Positions 13,758 through 23,176 of a DNA stretch of 64,000 nt are shown piece by piece; positions within the stretch are counted from its first letter, which is position 1, and every line of letters starts with the position of its first letter. The notes beneath the pieces were generated by a model. It was not told the DNA's origin. It saw only the letters and a program-made list of their open reading frames with translations, and did no database searches. Origin of the DNA: Clostridium pasteurianum BC1 (GTDB lineage Bacteria; Bacillota; Clostridia; Clostridiales; Clostridiaceae); NCBI RefSeq assembly GCF_000389635.1, contig NC_021182.1, positions 1,922,001-1,986,000 on the forward strand, written 5' to 3'. The position numbers and the translations under genes were made by a program.

Positions 13758-14093
13758 ATGAAGAAAAGGAAATCAAGTGGTGTAGCTGAATATGCTGCAT
13801 TAGGTGGACTTGCAAAGGTAAGTAGAAATAAGAACGTCAATAATATGGGTGGTATTTTTTTAATAGTTAGTGGTATCCTATTGATAGGAGAGATTATTAA
13901 ATTACCCTTTAAAATTTTATGGAAAATGACAATTTTAGCTTGTAAGTTAGCTTACAATTGTTTTAAATATTTTATAAAATTCTCTATTCTAATATTAAAA
14001 TTAGGCTATCAAGGTACAATATATGTTACAAAACGATTATACAAAGCATATAAGTCATATAAAACAAATAAAGAAAATCAAGTAATCAAGTAA
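13758..14093 (+). CDS. Basic small membrane protein, probable lysogenic-conversion gene (111 aa)
   Basis: The start at 13758 follows GAGGGGTGA; an in-frame GTG at 13749 overlaps the ribosome binding site. The protein has a lysine-rich N-terminus, a Gly-rich segment and a hydrophobic helix around residues 33-50. Further amphipathic hydrophobic stretches follow (about 52-65 and 72-92), then a Lys/Tyr-rich tail. No family is recognised. It has its own promoter and terminator and an adjacent divergent repressor. Inference: expressed in the lysogen, perhaps for superinfection exclusion. Confidence 0.6.
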   Translation: MKKRKSSGVAEYAALGGLAKVSRNKNVNNMGGIFLIVSGILLIGEIIKLPFKILWKMTILACKLAYNCFKYFIKFSILILKLGYQGTIYVTKRLYKAYKSYKTNKENQVIK

Positions 14094-14119
14094 GACTGCT
14101 AATAGGTAGTCTTTTTTTT
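14093..14119 (+). terminator. Intrinsic terminator
   Basis: The stem AGACTGC/GGTAGTCT (14093-14099 with 14105-14112, one G-U pair) is followed by eight T. Confidence 0.75.
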
Positions 14120-14153
14120 ATGTATTTTTTTAAAAATGGAGGTGAGTAAATGA

Positions 14154-16724
14154 ATGGCAGATAATGGATTAGCACTTAATATACCTATTAATGCGATCAC
14201 TGAAGGATTTAATAAATCCATGCAAGGTCTTAAAGATAATGTAAATGGTGCTATGGGTGGTTTAAAAAGTGGACTAGATACTACAAGAGAAGCTATGGGT
14301 GCAGTCGGAATTATGGCTTTTGGATACCTAGACGGAGCAATAAAAAGTGCATCGGCAGCACAACAAAGTACCGTACAATTACAAGGATTATTGAAAAACC
14401 AAGGAATTGCTTTTCAAGATACCAAAAAAGACATTGATAATTTTACTAGTGGTATAACTAAAATGTCTACATATAGTGCAGGTGAAGCAAAAAATGCTTT
14501 AGATAATTTAACAATGAAAGGTATGAAATACAGTGATTCGTTAAAATCTACAAGTGCCTTATCGAATTTGGCAGCAGGAACTAATATGGATTTAACGAGT
14601 GCAAGTAATTTATTAGCACAAGCTTATAACGGTAAATATACTCAATTAATGAAATTAGGCATAGTAACAAAAGAACAAGTTAAAAATGGTATATCATATC
14701 AACAGGTATTAGATGATGTTAATAAAAGATTTAGTGGGTCATCTCAAGCTCAAATGAATACGTATGCAGGAGAGATGAAAATACTATCTAATAATATGGC
14801 TGGTATGAAAACAGCGATAGGTTCAGCATTATTACCAGTGTTAACTAATATGATGGAAACTATAAATAAGGGTATTACACCAGTAATTAATTTTATAAAG
14901 GCACACTCACAAATGTCAGCAGTAATATTATCTAGTGTAGCAGTTATTGGAACTTTAATTGGTGGATTTTCATTATTTCAGAAGGTTATTGGAATACTCG
15001 GACCATCTGTACAAGGAATAGTAGGTCTAATAGGTGGATTAACCTTACCAGTTGCAGGAGTTATAGCTGGTATTGGATTATTAGTATTAGCCTATAATAA
15101 AAATTTTGGAGGCTTACAAACATTTTTAAATGGAGTATTCAAAAATATATCTATTATATTTAACACATTTACTGGAGATATGAAGAAAGGTATGTCCTTG
15201 CCACAGGCTCTATCAGATGCATTTACAAAAGCATTTGGTTCACAAGCAGGTAAAAATGTATCTAAATTCTTTACAGATTTACAGATAATTTGGAATGATT
15301 TACAAAATACTGCTAAAAAAGTATGGCCACAAATTTATGCTGTTATTCAGGATGCATTTAAAGGAATACAGGTTATTTGGAATACTATATTAAAGCCAGT
15401 ATTAACATTTATAATTCAGCAAATGGGACAAGTAGTTCAGTGGGTGCAAGCTAATTGGCCTTTAATTTCTCAAACTATACAGACAATAATGAATGATATA
15501 GTAACAGTTATAAAAGTAGCTATGGCTATTTTGAAACCAATTTGGGAATTAGGATGGAATATTATCAAAAATATAGTACCACCAATTTTCAATTTAATTA
15601 AGGATACTATTTCAACAGTTATACACGTAATTGAGGATATCCTAAAATTAGCAATGGATTTAATTAATGGTAACTGGAAGGCAGCTTGGAATGATGTATG
15701 TAATATAGTCAAAGATGTTTTTGGTGGAGCTAAGAAAATAATTTCCGATATTCTGGATTCTATAGGTGGAGTATTTAAAGGTATGGGTCAAACTGCTATG
15801 TCTTGGGGTCATGATTTAATACATTCTATTATGGATGGATTAGAGCACGCTAAAGATGATATTGTAAATACGGTTAAAGGTGTAGCTGGTAAAGTTGTTG
15901 ATACTTTTAAGAGTATATTCGGAATACATAGTCCTTCAACAGTAATGTATGATATTGGTGGACATTTAGTACAAGGGTTAATAAATGGCTTCAGTAAAAA
16001 CGATATAACGTCTTTTGTAAAAGGTTGGGGTGGCAGTGTTATGAGTTCTGTACAAACCTCAATGGGTGGAAATGTAACTGATTGGTTAACACAAGCTATA
16101 CAAGCTACAGGGCAAAGTATGAGCACATTACCAGCATTATTACAAATTGCACAACATGAATCTGGTGGAGATCCGAATTCAGTTAATAACTGGGACTCAA
16201 ATGCAAAGGCTGGAACACCAAGTAAAGGATTGATGCAAGTTATTGACCCAACTTTCAAAGAATACATGATGGTTGGACATAACAATATATTAAATCCTAT
16301 TGATAATGCAATTGCAGCTATACGTTATATGATTGGTAGATACGGTAGTGTAAATAATGTACCAGGAGTTAAGTCACTTATGGCAGGCGGAGCATATCAA
16401 GGTTATGCTGATGGTACTTTAAATAGTACAAAAGGTTTACATATGTATGGCGAAAGAGGTATTGAGTTAGGTTGGTCAAATGGTGGAGATGGAGTATTAA
16501 ATAATATTAATACAACAGCATTATTAAATACACCAGCTATTCTTCAAAACTTAACAGGTGCAATACAGGCTTTGACTAGTAATCAGGTTAATAAACAACC
16601 TTCAGCAACAACTAATAATAATAACAAGTCAGTAAACATATATGTTGACAACATGAATGTACAAGATAAGGGTGATGAACAGACCACATTGCAACAATTG
16701 CAATTTATGGCACCGTTAACATAA
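14154..16724 (+). CDS. Tape measure protein with a lytic transglycosylase domain
   Basis: This 856-residue protein sets tail length. It has a helical N-terminus, hydrophobic segments around residues 255-320 and repeated W-containing helical units (VIWNTILKPVL, VWPQIYAVIQ). The family motif FGIHSPSTVMYDIGGHLVQG lies near residue 585. An SLT-type domain (about 640-740) has the catalytic Glu in QIAQHESGGDP, then SKGLMQVIDPTF and AIRYMIGRYG, so it should cut peptidoglycan during DNA entry. Two overlapping ATGs (14150, 14154) follow GGAGGTG; only the second is open. Confidence 0.85.
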   Translation: MADNGLALNIPINAITEGFNKSMQGLKDNVNGAMGGLKSGLDTTREAMGAVGIMAFGYLDGAIKSASAAQQSTVQLQGLLKNQGIAFQDTKKDIDNFTSGITKMSTYSAGEAKNALDNLTMKGMKYSDSLKSTSALSNLAAGTNMDLTSASNLLAQAYNGKYTQLMKLGIVTKEQVKNGISYQQVLDDVNKRFSGSSQAQMNTYAGEMKILSNNMAGMKTAIGSALLPVLTNMMETINKGITPVINFIKAHSQMSAVILSSVAVIGTLIGGFSLFQKVIGILGPSVQGIVGLIGGLTLPVAGVIAGIGLLVLAYNKNFGGLQTFLNGVFKNISIIFNTFTGDMKKGMSLPQALSDAFTKAFGSQAGKNVSKFFTDLQIIWNDLQNTAKKVWPQIYAVIQDAFKGIQVIWNTILKPVLTFIIQQMGQVVQWVQANWPLISQTIQTIMNDIVTVIKVAMAILKPIWELGWNIIKNIVPPIFNLIKDTISTVIHVIEDILKLAMDLINGNWKAAWNDVCNIVKDVFGGAKKIISDILDSIGGVFKGMGQTAMSWGHDLIHSIMDGLEHAKDDIVNTVKGVAGKVVDTFKSIFGIHSPSTVMYDIGGHLVQGLINGFSKNDITSFVKGWGGSVMSSVQTSMGGNVTDWLTQAIQATGQSMSTLPALLQIAQHESGGDPNSVNNWDSNAKAGTPSKGLMQVIDPTFKEYMMVGHNNILNPIDNAIAAIRYMIGRYGSVNNVPGVKSLMAGGAYQGYADGTLNSTKGLHMYGERGIELGWSNGGDGVLNNINTTALLNTPAILQNLTGAIQALTSNQVNKQPSATTNNNNKSVNIYVDNMNVQDKGDEQTTLQQLQFMAPLT

Positions 16725-16739
16725 GGGGGGTGTTAATTA

Positions 16740-17540
16740 TTGGATATTACACAAATTAATTTAAATGGATTAGACCTAATATCAAATGATTACTTCTTTA
16801 ATGTATTAGGTCTTTTTGACATTAATAAAGACATTATAACAAATGACCTTTATACAGATGGAATAAGCTATAATAGGTCAAAAATTAAAGAAAAAACTCT
16901 AGTAATGAACGGATATATTAAAACTAGTGATACAGATAAAATAACTCAATTAAATAATGTTTTATATTCTAACGGATTAAAAGCATTAACTATAACTATA
17001 AACGGTTTTCATCAAGTTATTTGCAATGTAGAAATAAGTAGTAGAATAGCTGATACAAATTTTAATAGCCAAAAGATCAGTTTACAATTAACTATGCCCG
17101 ACCCGTATATGTATTTAACTGGTGTTGATCCGGTTTGGTTACAGCCACAAAGCAATAATGGATTCCGTCCGCCAGTTATAATTCCATTTAACACAGGTGG
17201 AACTACGTCAGAAAATGAAGTGATACAAAATATGGGTAATGTAATTTCATATCCGATTATAACCATAATTGGTGCTTGTAGTAATCCAACTATTACAAAT
17301 ACAACAACAGGGCAAAGTATAAGTTTAAATGTAAATTTAAATGATAATGATACTTTAGTAATAGACAATACACCACAAAACAGAGGTATTTATTTAAATG
17401 GAATTGGAAATATGGGATTAAAAACTAGTATTGGTTGGATAAATTGTGAACCACAATATAATTATTTTGCTTTTACTCGTTCTAGTTCTGAGTCGGATAA
17501 ATCACATTGCCTAGTGTATTTACAAAGTAGGTGGTTATAG
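16740..17540 (+). CDS. Distal tail protein (Dit-like)
   Basis: A 266-residue protein with a TTG start 7 nt after GGGGGGTG. It occupies the Dit position directly after the tape measure. The N-terminal half (INLNGLDLISNDYFFN, then KEKTLVMNGYI and a QISLQLTMPDPYMY-like strand region) fits the Dit barrel, followed by a galectin-like C-terminal domain. It forms the hub ring between tube and tip proteins. The next gene begins 2 nt after its stop. Confidence 0.75.
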   Translation: MDITQINLNGLDLISNDYFFNVLGLFDINKDIITNDLYTDGISYNRSKIKEKTLVMNGYIKTSDTDKITQLNNVLYSNGLKALTITINGFHQVICNVEISSRIADTNFNSQKISLQLTMPDPYMYLTGVDPVWLQPQSNNGFRPPVIIPFNTGGTTSENEVIQNMGNVISYPIITIIGACSNPTITNTTTGQSISLNVNLNDNDTLVIDNTPQNRGIYLNGIGNMGLKTSIGWINCEPQYNYFAFTRSSSESDKSHCLVYLQSRWL

Positions 17541-17542
17541 AG

Positions 17543-18580
17543 ATGGATTATTTGAAAATTTATGATAAAAATCATAATATTTTGGATGAAATTGATATTT
17601 TTAATAATGATTTAACATATGGCTGGACGCTTAATGACATAGATACAGCGTCTTTTTCTATTGGTTTAGAAAATAACAAATGTAATGAAATAAATTTACA
17701 GTTTAGAAACTTAATAGAGATTTGTGATGGTGATACTGGAATTGTAAAATGGGGCGGTCAAATAAGTGGATTGAATTTTAATGATCAAGCTGTAAAGGTT
17801 AATTGCATAGATAATTTATCACTGTTAAAGTGGCGGAGAATGAGAGCAAAAACTTACACGAATCTTACCTATGGGTCATTATTTACACAAATGATAAACG
17901 ATGCCAATGCAATTACACCATCCACTATTGTAACTATAGGCAATATAGATAATACAGCAATAGCAACTACTAGAACAGTAACAAATACAGAGGATTTAAT
18001 AACCAATATACAAAGTTTTGCAGCTGATCTCAACTACGATTTTAATGTAGATGTAGATAGAAAATTTAATTTCTATACACGAAAGGGTTCGGATAAACCT
18101 TATTATTCATTAACATATGGTGGAGACGCAGATAATATTATTAAAGTCCCCACATTAGCACAAGACATAATGAGTATGGCTAATAGTATATATTCAGAAA
18201 TATCTAGTCCAGTACTTAATGCTACAGCACAGGATGATACATCAATCGGCATGTATGGACTTATGGAAGGAACTTATAGTTCCAGTAATAGTATAAATTC
18301 CTAAACAGATTTAACTAATGCTGTAAATGGGGCATTAGCCAAAATGTCTTTCCCTTCCAATAGTTTTTCCATTAAGGCTATAAATAGCACTATGTGTCCT
18401 TTTAGCAATATAGAAGTTGGGGATAGTGTAACCGTTAACTTAATTCCGTATTTTAATTTTAGTAAATTGATGAGGATTACACATATAGTTTATACGGAAA
18501 CTAATGGAATATACGATATAACGTTCGGAAATGTGGCATTTAAGAGACAGCCACCAGTGAAAAAACTATATAAAATATAA
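17543..18580 (+). pseudogene. Tail hub / tip protein interrupted by an in-frame TAA
   Basis: ATG 17543 opens a 253-residue frame with the start of a tail-hub protein (DYLKIYDKNHNILDEIDIFN, NLIEICDGDTG, VNCIDNLSLLKWRRMRAKTY). It stops at TAA 18302-18304. The same frame continues without further stops for 91 codons (TDLTNAVNGALAKMSF..., FSKLMRITHIVYTETNG) to 18580, the normal C-terminus of such proteins. The sequence reads naturally if TAA were CAA (Gln), a single C-to-T change. No good ribosome binding site precedes the ATG at 18344. Full length would be about 345 residues. Confidence 0.75.
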
Positions 18581-18608
18581 TAAAAGATTTAGAAAGGATG
18601 GTGTATAA

Positions 18609-19334
18609 ATGACAATAAAAACTAATTTCTTTGATGGTATTGCCTACAATTCTGGAGATTTAATAGCACCTTGGCAAGCTTTATTGTCCAACGGTATATT
18701 TAATGTTTCAGGAGGTGCATTAGCTGTTACCCAAAATAGTACGCCGAACATGACTGTGAATGTTGCAGCTGGTTCTTGTATGTTAAATGGGTATTTTGTT
18801 AATAATGGTTCTCCTATAAGTGTTCCTATAAATGGTAATGCAAGCGGATACAATAGATACGATATTATAGTAGTAGACGTAGACCTTGGCTCTGCTACAA
18901 CCACAATTAAGGCAGTAATGGGTACCCCAAGTTCTTCTCCAACAGTTCCATTGCCTACAGCTACTCAAATAGTTATAGCAAATGTATTTGTAGGTAATAA
19001 TGTAAGTGCTATTAATACTGCTAATATTACAGATGGAAGAGCAAATGCAGGAATAGGAAGTATATATAAATCATTAGTATTAGGTAGTTCTGGTTATATT
19101 TTATTCACTTGCGGTTTAATGCTCCAATGGGTTGCAAATGGTGTTCAACAAGGAAGTTATGGCTCAACAGCTTTTTTAACAAATTTTCCAAATGAATGTT
19201 GGCATGTGTTCGCAACAATGGAAGCTACTAGCGCAGCGTCAGTAAGTGTTGCCAACCTAACTACTGGAAACTTTAATAGTTCTTGTAATGTTAGTGGTAT
19301 TCCAAAGGGTCACTTTTTTGCAATAGGATATTAG
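18609..19334 (+). CDS. Tail fibre protein with gp53-like C-terminus
   Basis: A 241-residue protein with an N-terminal baseplate-attachment-like domain (FFDGIAYNSGDL, then NGIFNVSGGALAVTQN). A C-terminal strand-rich module has GYILFTCGLMLQWVANGVQQ and TNFPNECWHVFATME, typical of gp53-like trimeric fibre tips. It probably contributes to host binding. The ribosome binding site is AAAGGATGGTG. Confidence 0.7.
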   Translation: MTIKTNFFDGIAYNSGDLIAPWQALLSNGIFNVSGGALAVTQNSTPNMTVNVAAGSCMLNGYFVNNGSPISVPINGNASGYNRYDIIVVDVDLGSATTTIKAVMGTPSSSPTVPLPTATQIVIANVFVGNNVSAINTANITDGRANAGIGSIYKSLVLGSSGYILFTCGLMLQWVANGVQQGSYGSTAFLTNFPNECWHVFATMEATSAASVSVANLTTGNFNSSCNVSGIPKGHFFAIGY

Positions 19335-19346
19335 GGGGGTGAAATT

Positions 19347-19922
19347 ATCAATTATGTAAATTTTAACAATACAAGTGGTGCAATATTAGGATTCTATAAT
19401 GATGAAATTCATGGAAGTAATATTCCTAATGGTTCTATTCCAACAACAGATAATATATTAGAGATATTGATGGAAAACCAAGGTAAATATATTGTAGATA
19501 TGACTAAATTACCTTTTAGTGGAATAGTACAAAATATAACAGATATATTCAAATTATATGTACCAACGCTACAAGAGGTACAACAAACTAAAACGATAGA
19601 AATAAGAAATGACTATAATAATGCAGTTATAGCAGGATTTACTTCTTCTGCAAGTGGTACTGCGGTAAATTATGCATATGATGAAGTTTCACAAACAAAA
19701 TTTATGAAAGTTTTAATGAGCATGAGTGCAAATATTATTACTTATCCTGCTACTATTTTTGCAGCAGATGGAAGTGCTATTGAATTTACACAAGAGCAAT
19801 TAACACAGTTGTATAAAGATATAGCAAATTTTGAGATACCACTTGAAACAAAGCTACATACTTTATTATCTGAAATTAATTCCGCAACTACAGCAGATGA
19901 AGTTAATGCTATTAGTTGGTAG
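19347..19922 (+). CDS. Fibre-associated protein with no canonical start codon
   Basis: The frame opens right after the fibre gene stop. AGGGGGGTGA (19333-19342) is a strong ribosome binding site, but the codons at the right distance are ATT (19344) and ATC (19347), not ATG, GTG or TTG. The N-terminus, NYVNFNNTSGAILGFYNDEI then HGSNIPNGSIP, is typical of the start of tail proteins of this class. The true protein therefore almost surely begins here, by a rare ATT/ATC start or after loss of ATG. The first in-frame ATG (19467) has no good ribosome binding site and removes this domain. Confidence 0.6.
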   Translation: MNYVNFNNTSGAILGFYNDEIHGSNIPNGSIPTTDNILEILMENQGKYIVDMTKLPFSGIVQNITDIFKLYVPTLQEVQQTKTIEIRNDYNNAVIAGFTSSASGTAVNYAYDEVSQTKFMKVLMSMSANIITYPATIFAADGSAIEFTQEQLTQLYKDIANFEIPLETKLHTLLSEINSATTADEVNAISW

Positions 19923-19931
19923 GTATTAGTT

Positions 19932-20405
19932 ATGGAATATAAAAATGGAGACATTGGATTAGATAAGGGCATAGAATGGATAAGTAAAGCCATAGAAGGT
20001 TTTGAACATAGTATGTACAGCCATGCAACAACATACATAGATGGGAAGCTTATAGAAGCAGAAGGTTTTAAAAAGACAGGATATGTACCTATAGACAAGT
20101 ATAAAAATCAATTAGATATATTTACATGTGATAGGTTAACAGATGGACAAAGACAAAAAATAAAAGAATACTTAAATAAGCAAGTAGGGACACATTATGA
20201 CTACTTGCTTATTTTAATTGAAGCAATAAGATATAGCTTACATATTATATTACCTTATAAAGAACCATTTAAAAGTCATATATGCTCAACATTAGTAGCT
20301 GATGCTTATAAATCAGTGGGAATAGATTTATGTCCCAATATTAAATATCCAAGTCCAGCAGATCTAAATCAATCAAAATTACTAAGAAAAATAGATAGCA
20401 TATAA
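19932..20405 (+). CDS. YiiX/NlpC-P60-like cysteine hydrolase
   Basis: A 157-residue protein with the permuted NlpC/P60-like pattern: an early conserved His segment (EHSMYSHATTYIDGKLIEAE) and a later catalytic Cys segment (SHICSTLVADAYKSVGIDL). Such enzymes cleave peptide or lipid-linked bonds. In a phage tail cluster it may help cross the envelope or modify a receptor. A strong terminator follows. Confidence 0.65.
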   Translation: MEYKNGDIGLDKGIEWISKAIEGFEHSMYSHATTYIDGKLIEAEGFKKTGYVPIDKYKNQLDIFTCDRLTDGQRQKIKEYLNKQVGTHYDYLLILIEAIRYSLHIILPYKEPFKSHICSTLVADAYKSVGIDLCPNIKYPSPADLNQSKLLRKIDSI

Positions 20406-20432
20406 AACACTCTAATTATAGGGTGTTTTTTT
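20406..20432 (+). terminator. Intrinsic terminator
   Basis: The stem AACACTCT/AGGGTGTT (20406-20413 with 20420-20427, one G-U pair) is followed by T residues. Confidence 0.75.
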
Positions 20433-20471
20433 AATACATAAAAATAAAAATTTAAAACAGGAGGTAATACA

Positions 20472-23123
20472 ATGATAATACCATATAATGCGACCTTAGA
20501 CCTTAAGGGAAACAATAGTAAAATAGAACCGATCAGGGCAACTGTTGGAGATAGTAAATCTATACAACTAAATATTAATGTAGTAATTGATACAACGCCA
20601 GCAGATTTAACTGGACACACTGCAAAAATCACTTTTACAAAATCAGATGATACTACGGTGTTTGATAATCTAATAATTGATGACGCTATAAATGGAAAAA
20701 TGCATGTTGTTATTTCTAATCAAGCCTTTGCAGCAGTAGGACAAGTCAACGCAGAAATTGAGATTTTTGATGCTACAGACGGAAGGCTATCATCTAATGC
20801 TTTTGCTTTTACTGCTAGAAAGGGAGAATTAAATGATGGAACCATTATATCAAGTAGCCAATTTACGGCTTTAGACTTAGCACTAGTAGAAGTAACAGAC
20901 TTTGCAAATTATAGAACAGAATTAACAAATGCAAGACAGGGATTTACGGATTTACAAAGTAATTTAGTAAATAAAGATGCTAGATTAGATCATTTAGGGT
21001 TTGACTTTGAACAACAAGGTGGAGTACCTAATGATATAACTAAGGCAGAATCAAATAGAGTTTTAATGCAGAGTTTACAAGATACTATTAACACAATGGG
21101 TAGGGGCAATATAAGAGTTTCAGGAAAAACTTTCTATATGGGTCAGAATGGAACAAATGAATATTCAATAATAGGTAGGTCTGGAGTTAGTGTAATAGGT
21201 GCAGGTGTTGGGGAGACTATATTTAAAATAAAAGGCACTAATCCATATTCATTATTTTGGTATAAACCTGCTGATCTGATAGCAGGAGATTATATTGAAA
21301 ACTTTACGTATAGAGATTTTTCCGTAGATGGATATGAAATGACTATTACACCTTATTCACATAAAGGAAAAGCATTCTATTTTCAAAAAGTTAGAAATGG
21401 CATATTTATGAATTTAGAATTGTTAGGTACTCCATCTACAGCACTAGGAACTGACTTCTTACACAACGTTCATATTCACAATATTCATTGTGTTGAATGT
21501 GGTAGACAATGGGAAGAAGCATGGACAAATGGTGATACTAGACCAGCTGAACTTGGACCAGGAGGAGCGGGAATTGGTATAGGAACAGGACTTCTTGATG
21601 ACGAAAGCTTTACTATTTCGGACTGTGTAACGGAACAGTGTGGGCATTATGGTATATTCTTAGAGCATCAGGCTTTGTTTGACCCAGCAACATTTACAAA
21701 GGAAGCAAAAGGTGTAGTTATAGCTAATTGTGTTACTAGAGATGGTAGATTTGCTGGTATAGGTGTTAGAGGTGGTCATAATATCTCAATCATAGGTGTT
21801 CAATCCTTTGGTAATAAGCATGGTATGTATTTTGATGCTAAAGCAGGGCATGCAGAATTAGTAAACTGGAAAAACATTACAATAGGACACTGTACTTTCT
21901 CAGATAACACCTCTATGGGTGGTTATGTTGGAGGAAATGTTACTTCAGAAACATTTAAAATTGATACTTGTACTTTTTCTGATAATGGTGCAGAAGGATT
22001 AGTTTTAGGTAGAGATGGTGATAACCATACTCAAAAAGGTGTATCTGTAGTTAACTGTGATATGAAGAATAATGCTTTAGAAGGATTATATATAGATGCA
22101 GGAACTTATTTCAGAACACTAAAGGTAATGGGAAATACACTATCTTACAATGGGGGAAATGGATTTAAAGATTCAAATGCTCAAATATCTGGAGGTCGTT
22201 ATATAAATAATTATTTTATAAATAATACTGGAAGTGGAATGGCTTTATTTGGCACTAAAACTCATTTAGAGATAAAAGGTAATTATGCTAGAGATGACCA
22301 AGCTACAAAGACACAACAGTATGGATTATCTATGAGTGGGGGAGCATTAAACTATTCAACTATTGAAGGCAATGATTTTAGAAGAAATGGAACAAAAGGA
22401 ATGTCTATTGCCGATTCTGTAATTGCTTCAACAAGCTATGTCAGAGGTAATAAGACAGATGAAAATGGTATGCTGGATATGCCAGTTAATAGCTATGTTT
22501 CTTTTCCTTCTGAATTAGCTAATTTCTTAGGTGCAACTTCACTTTCTATACATGTACAATTTAGGTTAATTGCTGGTATAACTGGCGGTATTGAAGTATT
22601 TCATATGATAGTATCACATACAGAAGATGACGTATCATCTAATCCTAAAGGTTGGGATTTACATGTGAGGAATACAGGATTATTAGTATTTGAAGCTAGA
22701 CAAGCAACAGGAGGAACTATATTACAAAGAATAAGCACAACAGCATTGGCTTTAAATACGACTTATGATGTAATTATTACTATGAATGGCACTACAACTA
22801 CAATGAGTATAAACGGAGTAAATGAAACTTTCTCTTCAAGCACTGGAACTGATGCTGATTTATTAACAGCTATGCAAAATAATAACACTACTTTTCCAGT
22901 ATACTTGAAAGGATTATATTATAATGGAACATTAAAGAATGGCGGTGCTGCAAGAGTAGGCATTTTCAATGTTTCAAAAACTATAAGTGGTGCTACTTCT
23001 AACACAATATATGGGTTTGATAATTATGGGGTCAGTAGGGATGTATATGATATTTCATCAAGTTCCCCAGGGTTACATGGAACCTCTACTTTTGCACCTG
23101 TACAAATCGATAACTTTTTATAA
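20472..23123 (+). CDS. Large receptor-binding / tailspike protein (BppU-like, beta-helix, LamG-like)
   Basis: This 883-residue protein appears to have three parts. Residues 1-125 resemble the BppU baseplate anchor (IEPIRATVGDSKSIQLNINV, ADLTGHTAKITFTKSD). A helical linker (about 135-185) leads to a right-handed beta-helix core (about 200-670) with many short repeats such as VVIANCVTRDGRFAGIGV. A C-terminal sandwich domain (about 680-880; YVSFPSELANFLGATSLSIH) resembles concanavalin/LamG folds. It is the likely main host-recognition or polysaccharide-degrading spike. The ribosome binding site is AGGAGG. Confidence 0.7.
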   Translation: MIIPYNATLDLKGNNSKIEPIRATVGDSKSIQLNINVVIDTTPADLTGHTAKITFTKSDDTTVFDNLIIDDAINGKMHVVISNQAFAAVGQVNAEIEIFDATDGRLSSNAFAFTARKGELNDGTIISSSQFTALDLALVEVTDFANYRTELTNARQGFTDLQSNLVNKDARLDHLGFDFEQQGGVPNDITKAESNRVLMQSLQDTINTMGRGNIRVSGKTFYMGQNGTNEYSIIGRSGVSVIGAGVGETIFKIKGTNPYSLFWYKPADLIAGDYIENFTYRDFSVDGYEMTITPYSHKGKAFYFQKVRNGIFMNLELLGTPSTALGTDFLHNVHIHNIHCVECGRQWEEAWTNGDTRPAELGPGGAGIGIGTGLLDDESFTISDCVTEQCGHYGIFLEHQALFDPATFTKEAKGVVIANCVTRDGRFAGIGVRGGHNISIIGVQSFGNKHGMYFDAKAGHAELVNWKNITIGHCTFSDNTSMGGYVGGNVTSETFKIDTCTFSDNGAEGLVLGRDGDNHTQKGVSVVNCDMKNNALEGLYIDAGTYFRTLKVMGNTLSYNGGNGFKDSNAQISGGRYINNYFINNTGSGMALFGTKTHLEIKGNYARDDQATKTQQYGLSMSGGALNYSTIEGNDFRRNGTKGMSIADSVIASTSYVRGNKTDENGMLDMPVNSYVSFPSELANFLGATSLSIHVQFRLIAGITGGIEVFHMIVSHTEDDVSSNPKGWDLHVRNTGLLVFEARQATGGTILQRISTTALALNTTYDVIITMNGTTTTMSINGVNETFSSSTGTDADLLTAMQNNNTTFPVYLKGLYYNGTLKNGGAARVGIFNVSKTISGATSNTIYGFDNYGVSRDVYDISSSSPGLHGTSTFAPVQIDNFL

Positions 23124-23126
23124 TTA

Positions 23127-23151
23127 GAAAGGCACATACAGTGCCTTTTTC
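23127..23151 (+). terminator. Intrinsic terminator
   Basis: A perfect 8-bp stem AAAGGCAC/GTGCCTTT with a 5-nt loop, followed by T residues. Confidence 0.8.
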
Positions 23152-23176
23152 ACTTTAAAGGAAAGGGGTTTTATTA

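Noticed and set aside
15809..16285. A 158-codon minus-strand frame within the tape measure gene
   Set aside because: It overlaps the conserved transglycosylase and SPST motifs of the plus frame and has no start signals.
18344..18580. Separate 78-codon gene after the tail hub
   Set aside because: It is in the same frame as the upstream hub gene, lacks a ribosome binding site, and reads as the hub C-terminus beyond a nonsense codon.
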